Of a DNA stretch of 64,000 bases, positions 9,440-18,318 are shown in pieces (position 1 is the stretch's first letter; each line of letters opens with the position of its first letter). The notes beneath the pieces are model-generated. The model saw only the letters and a list, made by a program, of their open reading frames with translations. It was not told the origin of the DNA and ran no database searches. This stretch comes from Bog-752 sp963799395 (GTDB lineage: Bacteria > Actinomycetota > Thermoleophilia > UBA2241). The stretch is taken from positions 1-64,000 of the forward strand of contig CAWCWZ010000051.1 of assembly GCA_963799395.1 (NCBI GenBank), in the 5' to 3' direction. Both the position numbers and the translations under genes were made by a program.

Positions 9440-10195
9440 TCAGATGCCGAGGCCGCCGTCGACCGGGAGTATGCACCCGGTAATGTACCGCGACAGCGGC
9501 GATGCGAGAAACAGCACGGCGTTGGCCACGTCGGACGGCAGGCCGATGCTCTTCAGCGGGGTGTTGTCGACGATGACCTGCTTGACGTCGTCGGCCAGGG
9601 CCTGGGTCATGGCGGTGTCGATGTAGCCGGGGGCCACGGCGTTGACGCGGATGGAGCGCGCCCCGAGCTCTTTGGCGAGCGACTTGGTGAGGCCGATGAT
9701 GCCCGCCTTGGCGGCGGCGTAGTTGGCCTGACCGGCGTTGCCGCGGCGCCCGACGACGCTCGAGATGTTGATGATCGAGCCCTCGCGGCGCCGCAGCATC
9801 TTGCGCGCCGCCGTCTTGGAGACCAGGAACGTACCGCGCAGGTGCGTGCGGATGACTGAGTCGAACTCGTCGGGGCTCATCAGCATCACGACGTTGTCGC
9901 GCGTGATGCCGGCGTTGTTGACCACGATGCCGAGCGGACCGAGCTCGGCCTCGACCCGGTCGATGGTCGTGGCGACGCTCTGCTCGTCGCCCACGTCGCC
10001 CATGACGACGAGGCCCGCGGCGCCCAGCGCCTCGATCTCGGCGACGACGGCCCGACAGGACTCTTCGCCGGCGAAGTCGTTGACGGCGACCGCGGCGCCG
10101 GCCGCGGCCAGCGTCAGCGCGATCTCGCGGCCGATGCCGCGACCGGCGCCGGTCACGAGCGCGATCTTGCCGCTCAAGTCGATGGTCGTGGTCAT
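9440..10195 (-). CDS. fabG: 3-oxoacyl-[ACP] reductase
   Basis: 251-residue short-chain dehydrogenase, intact. NADPH site ALVTGAGRGIGREIALTLAA, NNAG motif VVNNAGITRDN, catalytic Ser in INISSVVG and Tyr/Lys in YAAAKAGIIGLTKSLAKEL. It reduces 3-oxoacyl-ACP in the elongation cycle. The ATG at 10195 overlaps the fabD stop by four bases (ATGA), which indicates coupled translation. Confidence 0.96.
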   Translation of the reverse strand: MTTTIDLSGKIALVTGAGRGIGREIALTLAAAGAAVAVNDFAGEESCRAVVAEIEALGAAGLVVMGDVGDEQSVATTIDRVEAELGPLGIVVNNAGITRDNVVMLMSPDEFDSVIRTHLRGTFLVSKTAARKMLRRREGSIINISSVVGRRGNAGQANYAAAKAGIIGLTKSLAKELGARSIRVNAVAPGYIDTAMTQALADDVKQVIVDNTPLKSIGLPSDVANAVLFLASPLSRYITGCILPVDGGLGI

Positions 10196-11170
10196 CGGTC
10201 ACTCTCCCCGCCGCTGGCCCAGCCGCCGTCGAGCACCGCCGCGAGCGAATCGACGTCGCCCGCGGTCGCCGTCGCGGCGGAGCCGTCGATACGCTTGACG
10301 AGGCCGGTCAGCACGGCCCCCGGACCGACCTCGAGATACGCATTGTATCCCTCAGCCGCCAGCCGGCGCACCGACTGTTCGAACCGCACCGGCGACACGA
10401 GCTGGCGTTCGAGCAGCGCCGGAAAGCCGTCGTGCTCGAACTCGACGCTGCAGGTCGAGAAGAAGGCCGGCGCGGGCGCCGACCACGTCGTCGCCGCGAG
10501 GGGCCCGCGCAGGGCTGCGGCCGCCGGCGCGACGAGCGGCGAGTGAAACGCCCCGCTCACCGCGAGACGCACCACACGCCGTGCGCCGGCCGCCCCGGCG
10601 GCCTCTTCGAAGACCGCGAGCGACCGCCGCGCGCAACTCACGACGACCTGTCCCGGACAGTTGTAGTTGGCCGGCCAGACGGCGTCGAGACCGGCGCACA
10701 GCCCGTCGACCACACCGGCCTCGAGCCCGAGGACGGCCACCATGCCGCCGGGGCGCCGCGCGGCGGCGGCGGCCATCGCTTCGCCGCGCGCCTTGACGAG
10801 CGCCAGCGCGTCGCGAAAGGCCAGGGCGCCGGTGGCCACCAGTGCAGAGTACTCGCCCAGGCTGTGGCCGAGCGCCGCGTCGAAGGCCAGAGCCGCCGTC
10901 GCGCAGCAGCCGCAGGACGGCCACGGAGTGCGTGAGCAGCGCCGGCTGGGTGACCTCGGTGCGGGCGAGCTGCTCCGCCGACCCCAGGCGACAGACGCCG
11001 TGCAGGTCGTAGCCGAGCACGTCGCTCGCCTCGTCGAAGGTGTCGCGGGCGATGGGCGACGCGTCGTAGAGATCGCAGCCCATGCCGGCGGTCTGCGACC
11101 CCTGTCCGGGGAACAGGACGGCGATCACGGGCGCTTCCGGACGGTGGCCGGACAGGAAGGCGGCCCTCAC
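10192..11170 (-). CDS. fabD: Malonyl-CoA:ACP transacylase (frameshifted)
   Basis: Loads malonate from CoA to ACP. N-terminal half IAVLFPGQGSQTAGMG and TEVTQPALLTHSVAVLRLL, then, after a frame change near 10905, the active-site region around GHSLGEYSAL (10850-10870), VAVLGLEAGVV, NCPGQVVVS, SGAFHSPLV and EVGPGAVLTGLVKR. The GTG at 11170 overlaps the fabH stop (GTGA) and has GGGAG upstream; the GTG at 11128, directly before IAVLFPGQ, is an alternative. The frame change falls in a conserved stretch, so a sequence error is likely. Confidence 0.9.
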
Positions 11171-12176
11171 AGCTCCCACCTCGTCAGGCAGGAGCCCCAG
11201 GTGAGCCCCGCGCCGAAGCCGACCATGAGAAGGCGGTCGCCCTTCTTCAGGCGGCCCTGCTCCATGGCGTCGTGCAGGCAGAGCGGGATCGAGGCGCAGG
11301 AAGTGTTGCCGAACCGGTCGACGTTGAAGAAGACCTGCTCGTCGCTGAAGCCGAGCTGCGCGGCGACCTTCTCGATGATGCGCAGGTTGGCCTGGTGGGG
11401 CACGAAGAGATCGACCTCGGCTGGCCGCCAGGCCGGCGTCGTCGAGGGTCTTCCGGCACGACTCGACCACCCGGCGCGTGGCGAAGCGGTACACCTCGCG
11501 ACCGTTCATGCGCAGGAAGTGCTCTCGCGCGTCGACGGTCTCGTGGCTGGCCGGCAGCCTGGTGCCGCCGGCCGGCATGTTGAGGAAGGGCGCGCCGCTG
11601 CCGTCGTTGCCGAGGTCGAAGGCGAAGATCGAGCCGTTGTCGCTGGGCCGCACGAGCACGGCGCCGGCGCCGTCGCCGAACAGCACGCAGGTGCTGCGGT
11701 CCTGCCAGTCGAGCGCCTTGGAGACCGGCCTCGGCGCCGGTCACGAGCACGTTGTCGTAGATGCCGGCCGACACGAACGCCGTGGCCGTGGCGAGACCGT
11801 AGACGAACCCGGTGCAGCCCGACTGCACGTCGAAGGCGCCGGCGTTCAGGGCGCCGATGCGCTCGGCGATCACCGACGCCGTGGCCGGGAACAGCATGTC
11901 CGGGACGAGCGAAGTGCTGATCACGAGGTCGATATCCTCGGCGTGGTGACCATTCGTGGCAAGCAGGTCGGCGGCCGCCTCGACGGCGAGGTCGGAGGTC
12001 GCCTGGTCGGGTCGGCAGACGCGCCGTTCGCGGATGCCGGTGCGCGACGAGATCCACTCGTCGGAGGTGTCGATGGCGCGAGAAAGCTCGGCGTTGGTCA
12101 GGACGCGCTCGGGGATCGACACGCCGAGCGCGGCGATCTTCGCTCCGTGGACGAGCCCCCGGCGGAGGCCGATCAC
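11167..12176 (-). CDS. fabH: Beta-ketoacyl-ACP synthase III (frameshifted)
   Basis: Starts fatty-acid synthesis by condensing an acyl-CoA with malonyl-ACP. Segments are ALGVSIPERVLTNAELS, TSDEWISSRTGIRERR, FDVQSGCTGFVYGLATA with the catalytic Cys, LFGDGAGAVLVRP, then PHQANLRIIEKVA with the catalytic His and FGNTSCASIPLCL with Asn. Frame changes near 11725 and 11425 join these. The GTG at 12176 is preceded by GGGAGAGG. The reading frame is continuous with fabZ upstream without a stop. Confidence 0.9.
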
Positions 12177-12198
12177 CGTTCCTCTCCCGCGCCGGGGC

Positions 12199-12671
12199 TC
12201 AGTCGCGCCCGGCCGGACGCCGTCTGCGTCGGCGTCGGTCAGGGCGAACATGAGCTCGCCGCGGCAGGCCGTGTCGCCGGCGACGGTGGCGCTCACCTTG
12301 CCGCGGCCCACGGCGCTGCGGGCCATCGTGACCTCGACCGTCAGGTCGAGCGTGTCGCCCGGCACGACGACGCGCTTGAACCGCACCTTGTCGATGCCGG
12401 CGAACAGGATGAGCTTGCCCCTGTTGGCCGGGTGCGAGAGCGCCGTCACGACGCCCGCCTGGGCGAGCGCCTCGACGATCAGGACGCCGGGCATGACGGG
12501 ATTGCCGGGGAAGTGGCCGGCGAACCACCAGTCGTCCGCGCGGACGAGCCGGCGGGCGTGGCAACGCTCGCCCGGGACGAGCTCGACGACACAGTCGAGC
12601 AGCAGGAACGGAGGGCGGTGGGGGATGAGATCCTCGATCTGCTCACGGGTGAGGGAAACGGTGGCGTTCAT
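12199..12671 (-). CDS. fabZ: 3-hydroxyacyl-ACP dehydratase
   Basis: Hot-dog-fold dehydratase. LIPHRPPFLLLDCV is followed by FAGHFPGNPVMPGVLIVEAL, which holds the catalytic His and Glu. The domain ends about GELMFALTD. The ATG at 12671 overlaps the anti-sigma factor stop (ATGA). As written, no stop occurs before fabH; a TGA at 12199-12201 in another frame would end the protein normally after a one-base change, and I use it as the nominal end. A real FabZ-FabH fusion is less likely because fabH has its own ribosome-binding site. Confidence 0.9.
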
Positions 12672-13069
12672 ACCTTCACCTCGCCCTCGTCGGCCTTGTG
12701 ACCGTACTTGCGCTGCAAGCCGATGATCACGGCGGCGACGGCCAGACCGTAGTAGGCGTAGCGCCTGATGCGACGGGGCACGCGACCGGGCAGCACGCCG
12801 CCGGTCGCGCTCGAGAGAGCGCGCTCCAGAGCCGACGGCTCGGGCTGCGCCTCGAGGGCCGTCATGACGCGGTCGGCAAAGCCGGCCGGCACGTCGACCG
12901 TGACCTCGCGGGTGGCCTGTAGCACGGCGCGCGCCGCCGCGATCCCTTGCAGCTCGGCGGCGCAGTCGCCGCAGAAGCTCAGGTGTCGCTGGAACTCGAC
13001 GACCTGACGGTCGTCGAGCTCGCCGTCGATGTACCGCTGGATGACCTCGCGGCAGGAAACGCAGTCCAT
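12668..13069 (-). CDS. Zinc-finger anti-sigma factor (zf-HC2)
   Basis: 133 residues. The N terminus has the anti-sigma zinc-binding motif: CVSCREVIQRYIDGEL followed by HLSFCGDCAAEL (H-x3-C-x2-C). A single membrane-spanning segment near the C terminus (YAYYGLAVAAVIIGL) places the short KYGHKADEGEVKV tail on the far side of the membrane. It is expected to bind and hold the sigma factor encoded immediately upstream, with which it overlaps by TGATG. It also overlaps fabZ downstream, which ties this pair to the fatty-acid operon. Confidence 0.88.
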   Translation of the reverse strand: MDCVSCREVIQRYIDGELDDRQVVEFQRHLSFCGDCAAELQGIAAARAVLQATREVTVDVPAGFADRVMTALEAQPEPSALERALSSATGGVLPGRVPRRIRRYAYYGLAVAAVIIGLQRKYGHKADEGEVKV

Positions 13070-13647
13070 CAGGCCTCCTCGTCGATGCCGCCACCGGCCT
13101 GCAGACGCAAACGCAGCGAGGTACGGCCGCGATGCACGCAGGCCTTGACCGTGCCGAGCGGCCGGTCGAGGGCGTCCGAGATCTCGCCGTAGCGCAGCCC
13201 GTAGAGGTCGCGCAGGACGAGCGGGAGGCGATAGTCGGGAGGCAGGTCGGCGAGCGCCCTCATGACGCGCGCGTAGCCGTCGCGGCGCAGGACGTCGGCC
13301 ACCGGGTCGGCGACCGGCTCGGGCACGTCGGGCAGGGCGCCGTACTTTCGGTAGCGGCGCTGGTAGTCGATGATCGCGTTCATCGCCAGGCGGAAGAACC
13401 AGGTCGTGAACGTCGAGGAACCGCGAAACCCGTCGAGCTTCTGGTGCAGACGCAGGAACGCCTCCTGCGACGCGTCTTCGGCGTCGACGTGATTGCCCAG
13501 CAGGTTGTAGGCCATCGTGTAGACCATGCCCTGGTACCTTTCGACGATCCTCCGGAACGCCTCCCGGTCGCCCGCCGCCGCGGCCGCGATGTCGTGCGGG
13601 CTCGGTTCGGGGAGATCGGTGTGGTCCGGTACGTTAGACGGCGTCAT
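13069..13647 (-). CDS. ECF-type RNA polymerase sigma factor
   Basis: 192 residues with both sigma regions. Region 2: FRRIVERYQGMVYTMAYNLL, DAEDASQEAFLRLHQKL and FTTWFFRLAMNAIIDYQRR. Region 4: ALADLPPDYRLPLVLRDLYG and RYGEISDALDRPLGTVKACV. The ATG at 13647 has no clear ribosome-binding site, so the start is less sure; the open reading further upstream is not sigma-like. It is the first gene of the unit with its anti-sigma factor and nine downstream lipid-synthesis genes, so it may control that operon and itself. Confidence 0.92.
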   Translation of the reverse strand: MTPSNVPDHTDLPEPSPHDIAAAAAGDREAFRRIVERYQGMVYTMAYNLLGNHVDAEDASQEAFLRLHQKLDGFRGSSTFTTWFFRLAMNAIIDYQRRYRKYGALPDVPEPVADPVADVLRRDGYARVMRALADLPPDYRLPLVLRDLYGLRYGEISDALDRPLGTVKACVHRGRTSLRLRLQAGGGIDEEA

Positions 13648-13861
13648 CGGGCAAAAGGTTGCAGAGCTTCCTCGACTGATGGGACCGGATGCGTCCGGCG
13701 GCCGCGGGGCGGTCGTCGGGGCGTGGGGCATGAGTGTACACCGCGACGAGGCGGCGCGCGGGATCGCGATCACCCGGCCACCGGTTTGCCACGGAGCCGC
13801 GTACCGGCGCGCGGCTCGCGAAAGAGAGCGACCGACGTGAGCTTCGGGGGGTCGTGCCAGT

Positions 13862-14356
13862 CTACAAGAGCGGCTTGACGAAGACGCGCTGCTCCTTTTC
13901 GAGTTCGAAGCCGCAGCGCCGATAGGCGATGTCGGCCACCTCGCGCTCAAAGCGGGTGCGCACCCGCAGAAGGTCCACGCCGCGCTCCCGCGCCCAGCGT
14001 CCAACGGCTTCAATCAGCAGGCGGGCCGCGCCTCGGCGCCGGGCGGTCGCCGCGACGATCAGCCCGCCGAGCTCGACGTAGCGCTCGCTCACGAGGAGCT
14101 GCTTCTCGGCCCCGTGGATGAAGCCGACGACAGCGCCCCCGACCGTCTCGGCGACGAAGACGACGTCGCCGTCGCTGCCCAGCACCGCGCTCAGGCGCGG
14201 TTCGATCAGCGCGGTGTCGGTCGGGTACCCGAGCTCGGTCGCGAGGGCGGCGAGGGCGGGCGCGTCGCCCGCCCTCGCCGCCCGCACCGTCACGCTCTCG
14301 CGATCTCCGCCAGTCCCGGGCGCGTCGCCGGCGCCGTTTGGCCGCTTCGTCGTCAC
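13862..14356 (-). CDS. GNAT-family N-acetyltransferase
   Basis: 164 residues with a complete acetyltransferase fold: VRAARAGDAPALAALATEL, VFVAETVGGAVVGFIHG, GGLIVAATARRRGAARLL (acetyl-CoA loop R-R-x-G-A) and IAYRRCGFELEKEQRVFVK. The GTG at 14356 follows the cbiO stop by one base and uses GGGAGG, so it belongs to the metal-transport operon. The acceptor substrate is unknown. The region coding for residues about 25-37 contains an 18-base perfect hairpin. Confidence 0.85.
   Translation of the reverse strand: MTTKRPNGAGDAPGTGGDRESVTVRAARAGDAPALAALATELGYPTDTALIEPRLSAVLGSDGDVVFVAETVGGAVVGFIHGAEKQLLVSERYVELGGLIVAATARRRGAARLLIEAVGRWARERGVDLLRVRTRFEREVADIAYRRCGFELEKEQRVFVKPLL
14245..14283. repeat. 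Perfect 18-base inverted repeat in coding sequence
   Basis: Arms 14245-14262 and 14266-14283, loop CGT, inside the GNAT gene. Confidence 0.85.
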
Positions 14357-14357
14357 G

Positions 14358-15323
14358 TCACGACCTCCCGTGCCCGTGCTGGTGCTCCGGCTCGTCCTCG
14401 GCGTGGCGCTCCTTGCCCGGCGGGTGCGCGTGCGGGTGCGAGTGCAGCAATGCGCCGTGGTGGTGGACGTGCTCGTGGATGAGATTGACCGAGAGCAGCA
14501 TGTCGCGGTCGGCGAGCACGTCGCCGAGCGGTCCGTCGGCCGCCGGGCGGTGGTCCTCGCCCAAGACCACCGCCCTGTCGACCAGCCGCTCGAGGACATC
14601 GAGCTGGTGGGTGGCCACGACGATCGTCTTGCCGGCGCCGTGGAACTGCTCGAGCAGCTCTATCAGCCACTCCTGGGTGCGCGGATCGAGACTGTTGGTG
14701 GGCTCGTCGAGCATCAGCACCTCGGGGTTGATCGACAGCACCGAGGCCAGGGCGACCTTCTTCTTCTCGCCGCCGCTCAGATTGTACGGCGCCCGCTCGG
14801 CGAGCGCGGCAAGGCCGAGCATGGCCAGCGTGTCGTCGACGCGCGCCAGGATCTCCTCGCGCGGCAGATCGAGGTGCAGCGGCCCAAAAGCGATTTCGTC
14901 GCGCACGGTGGGGTTGAAGAGCTGGGCGTCGGCGCTCTGAAAGACCATGCCGACACGGCGGCGAAAGCGCTGGGCCGTCGCTTCGTCTTTGAGGGCGCCG
15001 TCGTCGATGCGCACGCCGAAGGCCTCGACCGTGCCCTGCGTCGGCGGGGCGAGACCGGCCAGGACCTTGAGCAGGGTGGACTTGCCGGAGCCGTTGGCGC
15101 CGAGAATGGCGAGGCGCTCGCCGCGGTCGATCGCAAGATCGACCGCGGCGAGCGCCTCGACCCCCGGGGCGTACTCGTAGCCCACGCCGGCCAAGCGAAA
15201 CAGGACGCCGGCGGGTTCGCGCCCGTCGTCGGGGCGGGTAGTCTCGCGCTCGGGCGCCGCGTCGTCGCGATCGCCGCCGTCGCGTGGCGTGCCGCACAGC
15301 GGCGCAACGGACGGTCCGGCCAT
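14358..15323 (-). CDS. cbiO: Cobalt/nickel ECF transporter ATPase with His-rich tail
   Basis: 321-residue ATPase. Walker A ILGANGSGKSTLLKVLAG, Q-loop VGMVFQSADAQLFNPTV, signature YNLSGGEKKKVALASVL, Walker B EVLMLDEPTNSLDP and switch His IVVATHQLDVL. The last 40 residues are His-rich (LIHEHVHHHGALLHSHPHAH and a final HQHGHG), suggesting binding of nickel or cobalt. The ATG at 15323 follows a TGATG; read literally, the frame is continuous with cbiQ upstream. Works with CbiM and CbiQ to drive metal-ion import. Confidence 0.93.
   Translation of the reverse strand: MAGPSVAPLCGTPRDGGDRDDAAPERETTRPDDGREPAGVLFRLAGVGYEYAPGVEALAAVDLAIDRGERLAILGANGSGKSTLLKVLAGLAPPTQGTVEAFGVRIDDGALKDEATAQRFRRRVGMVFQSADAQLFNPTVRDEIAFGPLHLDLPREEILARVDDTLAMLGLAALAERAPYNLSGGEKKKVALASVLSINPEVLMLDEPTNSLDPRTQEWLIELLEQFHGAGKTIVVATHQLDVLERLVDRAVVLGEDHRPAADGPLGDVLADRDMLLSVNLIHEHVHHHGALLHSHPHAHPPGKERHAEDEPEHQHGHGRS
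15111..15158. repeat. Perfect 22-base inverted repeat in coding sequence
   Basis: Arms 15111-15132 and 15137-15158, loop GCAA, inside cbiO just before the Walker A codons. Confidence 0.88.
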
Positions 15324-16306
15324 CAGCGCGCCGCCCGCGGTGAGCTCGAACCAGACCAGGGCGACGAGTCCCACGGCCACGACGGCGCTCCAGATGTAGT
15401 CGAGCCGCTGCAGACGCCAGGTGCTGAGCGTGCGGGCCTCGCCGGTATAGCCACGCGAGATCATCGCCAGGTAGACCTGTTCGCTCGTCGCCTGCGACTT
15501 GCCGAACGCGGCCGCCACGGTGGCCCCCAGGAAATGGCGGTCTTCGCCGCTCGACGACGCGGCCGACCAGCCGGCTCGTGCGGGCGACCGCCATGTCCTG
15601 GACGAGGCTGACGAGCGTGAAGACGTAGCGATAGGCGACCACCAGCACAAAGGCAAAGCCACGCGGCACGCCCACGGCGCGTATCGCCTTGAGCAGCTCG
15701 GACCAGGGAGTCGTGAGGGTGAGCAGCACGCAAAGCGAGACCACCGTCGTGACCCGCAGCACGAGGCGGGAAAAGGCGAACAGGCCCGACGCGGTGACCG
15801 CGAGCCTGCCCGGCAGCGGCCAGAAGGGGGCGCCGTGTGACCACAGCGTCAGCACGGCGTGCCCGGGTGTGACGATGTTGAAGATCGGCCGGCGCCATGA
15901 TCAGCCGCGGTGAAGAGCGGAATGAACAGCCAGGCGCGGACGGCGAACCGTCGCAGGCCGATACACGAGGCCGGTACGAGGGCCACCGCCAGCGCGAGCA
16001 GCACGAGCAGCACGGTCATCCGCGTGGCGAGGGCGGCGACCACGACCAGCGCCAGCAGGCTGACGAGCTTGACCCGCGGGTCGAGGCGTTGCAGCAGCCG
16101 GGACGACGAGCGAGCTCGTCGGCGACCATGGCGCGCTCGACCCAGGCAGCCAGCGTGCCGAGCAGCCGGTCGGTGAACAGGCGCCGGGAGCGGCGCGGAC
16201 GGGCCGGCCGCGCCGGCCCGTCCGCGCCGCTCGCCGGCGCGAGCAGCCAAGCCGGCGCCTCGTCGCCCGGACGGAGTGGGTCGCCGGCCGCAGGCGCGTG
16301 CGGCAT
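15320..16306 (-). CDS. cbiQ: Cobalt/nickel ECF transporter T component (frameshifted)
   Basis: Transmembrane coupling protein. It is rebuilt from four pieces: RRLFTDRLLGTLAAWVERAM; LDPRVKLVSLLALVVVAALA with FAVRAWLFIPLFTA; VLTLWSHGAPFWPLPGRLAV with LKAIRAVGVPRGFAFVLVVA (the Ala-Arg-Gly-type coupling region follows); and SQATSEQVYLAMISRGYTGE. Frame changes lie near 16090, 15895 and 15560. The ATG at 16306 (MPHAPAAGD) is the nominal start. The end is taken at the TGA within TGATG at the cbiO start. Three indels in conserved helices point to sequence error rather than decay. Confidence 0.8.
16190..16230. repeat. Perfect 19-base inverted repeat in coding sequence
   Basis: Arms 16190-16208 and 16212-16230, loop CGC; the match continues outward to about 29 bases with one interruption. 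It lies in the N-terminal part of cbiQ. Confidence 0.88.
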
Positions 16307-16332
16307 CGGGCACGAGGCGACTCACTGTGCGG

Positions 16333-17410
16333 TCAGCCCTCGTGGCAGGCCGCGCTCAGAGCGCGCCGTCTACGGGTGGCGAGCCGACCTGTGCCTGAGC
16401 CGCCGTCTGAGTGCGAACCGCCGCCCGGTGGCGCAGCCTGATCACCGAGCCAGACGATCGCCGAGAGCACCGCCACGCCGACCACGGCGCTTACGACATA
16501 GGAGACGACGGTCCACGACGCCGCTGGCGCCGTTCCAGCTGTAGTCGGGCAGCAGACCGTGCCAGTGGCCGCCCAGGCGGGCGAAGCCCTTGGGGATGTA
16601 ACCGATGCGGTTGCGCAGCTCGCTACTGTCCCACTCGGCAAAGGCGCCCCCGCTGGCAAGCAGGCCCAGGGGCACGGCCGCGATGAACACTACCAGCAAG
16701 GCCACGATCCAGCGGCGTCGTATGGGTTGAGTCGTGCCGCCTGCTGCGAACAACTCGGGGCTCTGCCGGCGCAGCACGGCAAACACGCCGACCGTGAAGG
16801 CCGCCTCGATGGGACCCACGACCAGGGCGTGCGACCCGACCATCGCCGGAAACGTCGTCTTGAAGCCGTAGGGGAAGTACTGGGCGACGCCGTTGACCGT
16901 GTGGAGCAGCGGCTGGATGCCGAGCTCGATGCTGTTGAGAAAGGCCGCCGCTACCAGGCCGCAGTACGCGCCGATGCCGGCGGCCCAGAGGCGCCGCGAC
17001 GACTGCAGGTCGCTGTCGCCGGCCACCAGGCGGTAGATGGCAAGGCCGGCGTAGGGCATGACGATCGCCATGTTCAAGACGTTGACGCCGAGCGTGAGCA
17101 CGCCGCCGTCACCGAAGAAGAAGGCCTGGATCACGAGGGCCGCGCTGACCGCCAGGCAGGCGATGTCGGGCCCGGCGATCACGGCGATCAGCACCGCCCC
17201 GACGGCGTGCGCCGTCGTGCCTCCAGCCACGGGCACGTTGAGCATCATGACGAGAAACGAGAAGGCCGCGCCGAAGGCCAGCACGGGGATCATCTTGGGC
17301 TCCGAGAGGAGCTGTTTTGTGCGCCGGTTGGCCCGGTACCAGACCGGCACGGTGATCGCCCAGCCGGCGGCGATCGTCTCGGGTCCCAGATAGCCGTCGG
17401 GTATGTGCAT
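16333..17410 (-). CDS. cbiM: Cobalt/nickel transporter S component CbiM with PDGLE-like C terminus (frameshifted)
   Basis: Substrate-binding membrane subunit. It begins MHIPDGYLGPETIAAGW; the exposed N-terminal Met-His is the metal ligand in this family. It continues with FLVMMLNVPVAGGTTAHAVG and many transmembrane segments (ALVIQAFFFGDGGVLTLG, AAAFLNSIELGIQPLL). After about residue 215 a PDGLE-like (CbiN-replacing) domain follows (IVALLVVFIAAVPLGLLAS, then WTVVSYVVSAVVGVAVLSAI after a frame change near 16520). The ATG at 17410 has GGGGGAG upstream. It imports cobalt or nickel with CbiQ and CbiO; CbiM alone does not tell which metal. Confidence 0.9.
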
Positions 17411-17447
17411 GACTCCCCCTGGTCGTTGCCCGGTTGCGGCCTTGTCG

Positions 17448-17881
17448 TCAGTCCGGCGTTGCTTGGGCCGGCCCCGGCACTCGCGGCAGAGGCCGAACAC
17501 GGTCATGCGCGCTTCGCTCACCAGAAAGCCGTCGGCATCGAGCAGCTCGCGCCGCACGGGTTCGAGGAGCCCGTCGTCGAGATGGCCGACCGCGCCGCAG
17601 CCCTCGCAGACGAAGTGATGGTGCACCGGCGAGGGGGCGACCTCATAGTACGTCGCGACCCCCGCGAGCCTGGTCTCCTGGACGAGCTCGAGGCCGACCA
17701 GCAGCTCGAGCGTGCGGTAGACGGTGGAGACGTTCACTTCGGGCAGGGTCTGCTGCACCTCGGCGGCGATCTCCTCGGCGGTCCGGTGACGGCCGCCGCG
17801 GCGCACGGCCTCCCACACCGCCACGCGCTGCGGAGTGAGGCGGTAGCCGGCCTTGCGGATGGTCTCGCGGGCGTGGTGCAT
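17448..17881 (-). CDS. Fur-family metal-dependent repressor (Nur/Zur-like)
   Basis: Ferric-uptake-regulator family protein. DNA-binding domain KAGYRLTPQRVAVWEAVRR and LPEVNVSTVYRTLELLVGL; metal region APSPVHHHFVCEGCGAVGHL; and a second CxxC in FGLCRECRG for structural zinc. The ATG at 17881 is the start. No stop is seen before cbiM in this frame; a TGA at 17448 in another frame is taken as the nominal end (one indel). It heads the cbiM-Q-O operon and has a Nur-like box 19 bases upstream, so metal-responsive autoregulation of cobalt/nickel uptake is likely. Confidence 0.87.
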
Positions 17882-17899
17882 GGTGCGACCGTATCGCAG

Positions 17900-17916
17900 T
17901 CGCAAGCGAGTTGCAA
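17900..17916. promoter_or_regulatory. Nur-like operator
   Basis: TCGCAA-GCGAG-TTGCAA, differing by one base from the Streptomyces Nur consensus tTGCaa-N5-ttGCAA. It lies 19 bases before the Fur-family gene that leads the cbiMQO operon and could also affect the divergent small gene. Confidence 0.65.
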
Positions 17917-18042
17917 GTGCCATGTTGTTGCCGCTCCGGCCGCCGACCGCGACATGCGGCCACCGCAGAGTCGAACGGGCGCACCGGCGTCGATCCGACC
18001 CTCTGGGGAATAGTGTCCGAAGCACACCGAGAGAGGGTAGCC

Positions 18043-18318
18043 ATGGTAGCCGCACACGCCAATCTGCTGGACGAAGTGCTGCATGCGATGACGCAGCTTG
18101 ACCCCATGGTCTATTTCATGATCGTCGTCGTGACCATCGCCTTCGGGATAACGGCCATGGTGCTGGTCGAGCTCTTTCCCGGGCGTCCCGGCACAGAGGC
18201 CCAGACGCCACCGGCCGAGGCCGACGAGAACGACCGCGAAGGTGCAAAGACCACGACCGTCGCAGCCGACAGAGCCCGCGCGGCTCTGAGACCTACTTCG
18301 CCGGCAGGGCGGCGTTGA
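18043..18318 (+). CDS. Small single-span membrane protein
   Basis: 91 residues, family not recognised. ATG at 18043 with GAGAGGG upstream. One transmembrane helix (residues about 24-47: VYFMIVVVTIAFGITAMVLV) and a charged, probably cytosolic C-terminal tail (AEADENDREGAK). It is divergent from the cobalt/nickel operon and its 3' end overlaps the convergent CopC-CopD gene by 26 bases. It may be a small accessory subunit of metal transport, but nothing in its sequence proves this. Confidence 0.55.
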   Translation: MVAAHANLLDEVLHAMTQLDPMVYFMIVVVTIAFGITAMVLVELFPGRPGTEAQTPPAEADENDREGAKTTTVAADRARAALRPTSPAGRR

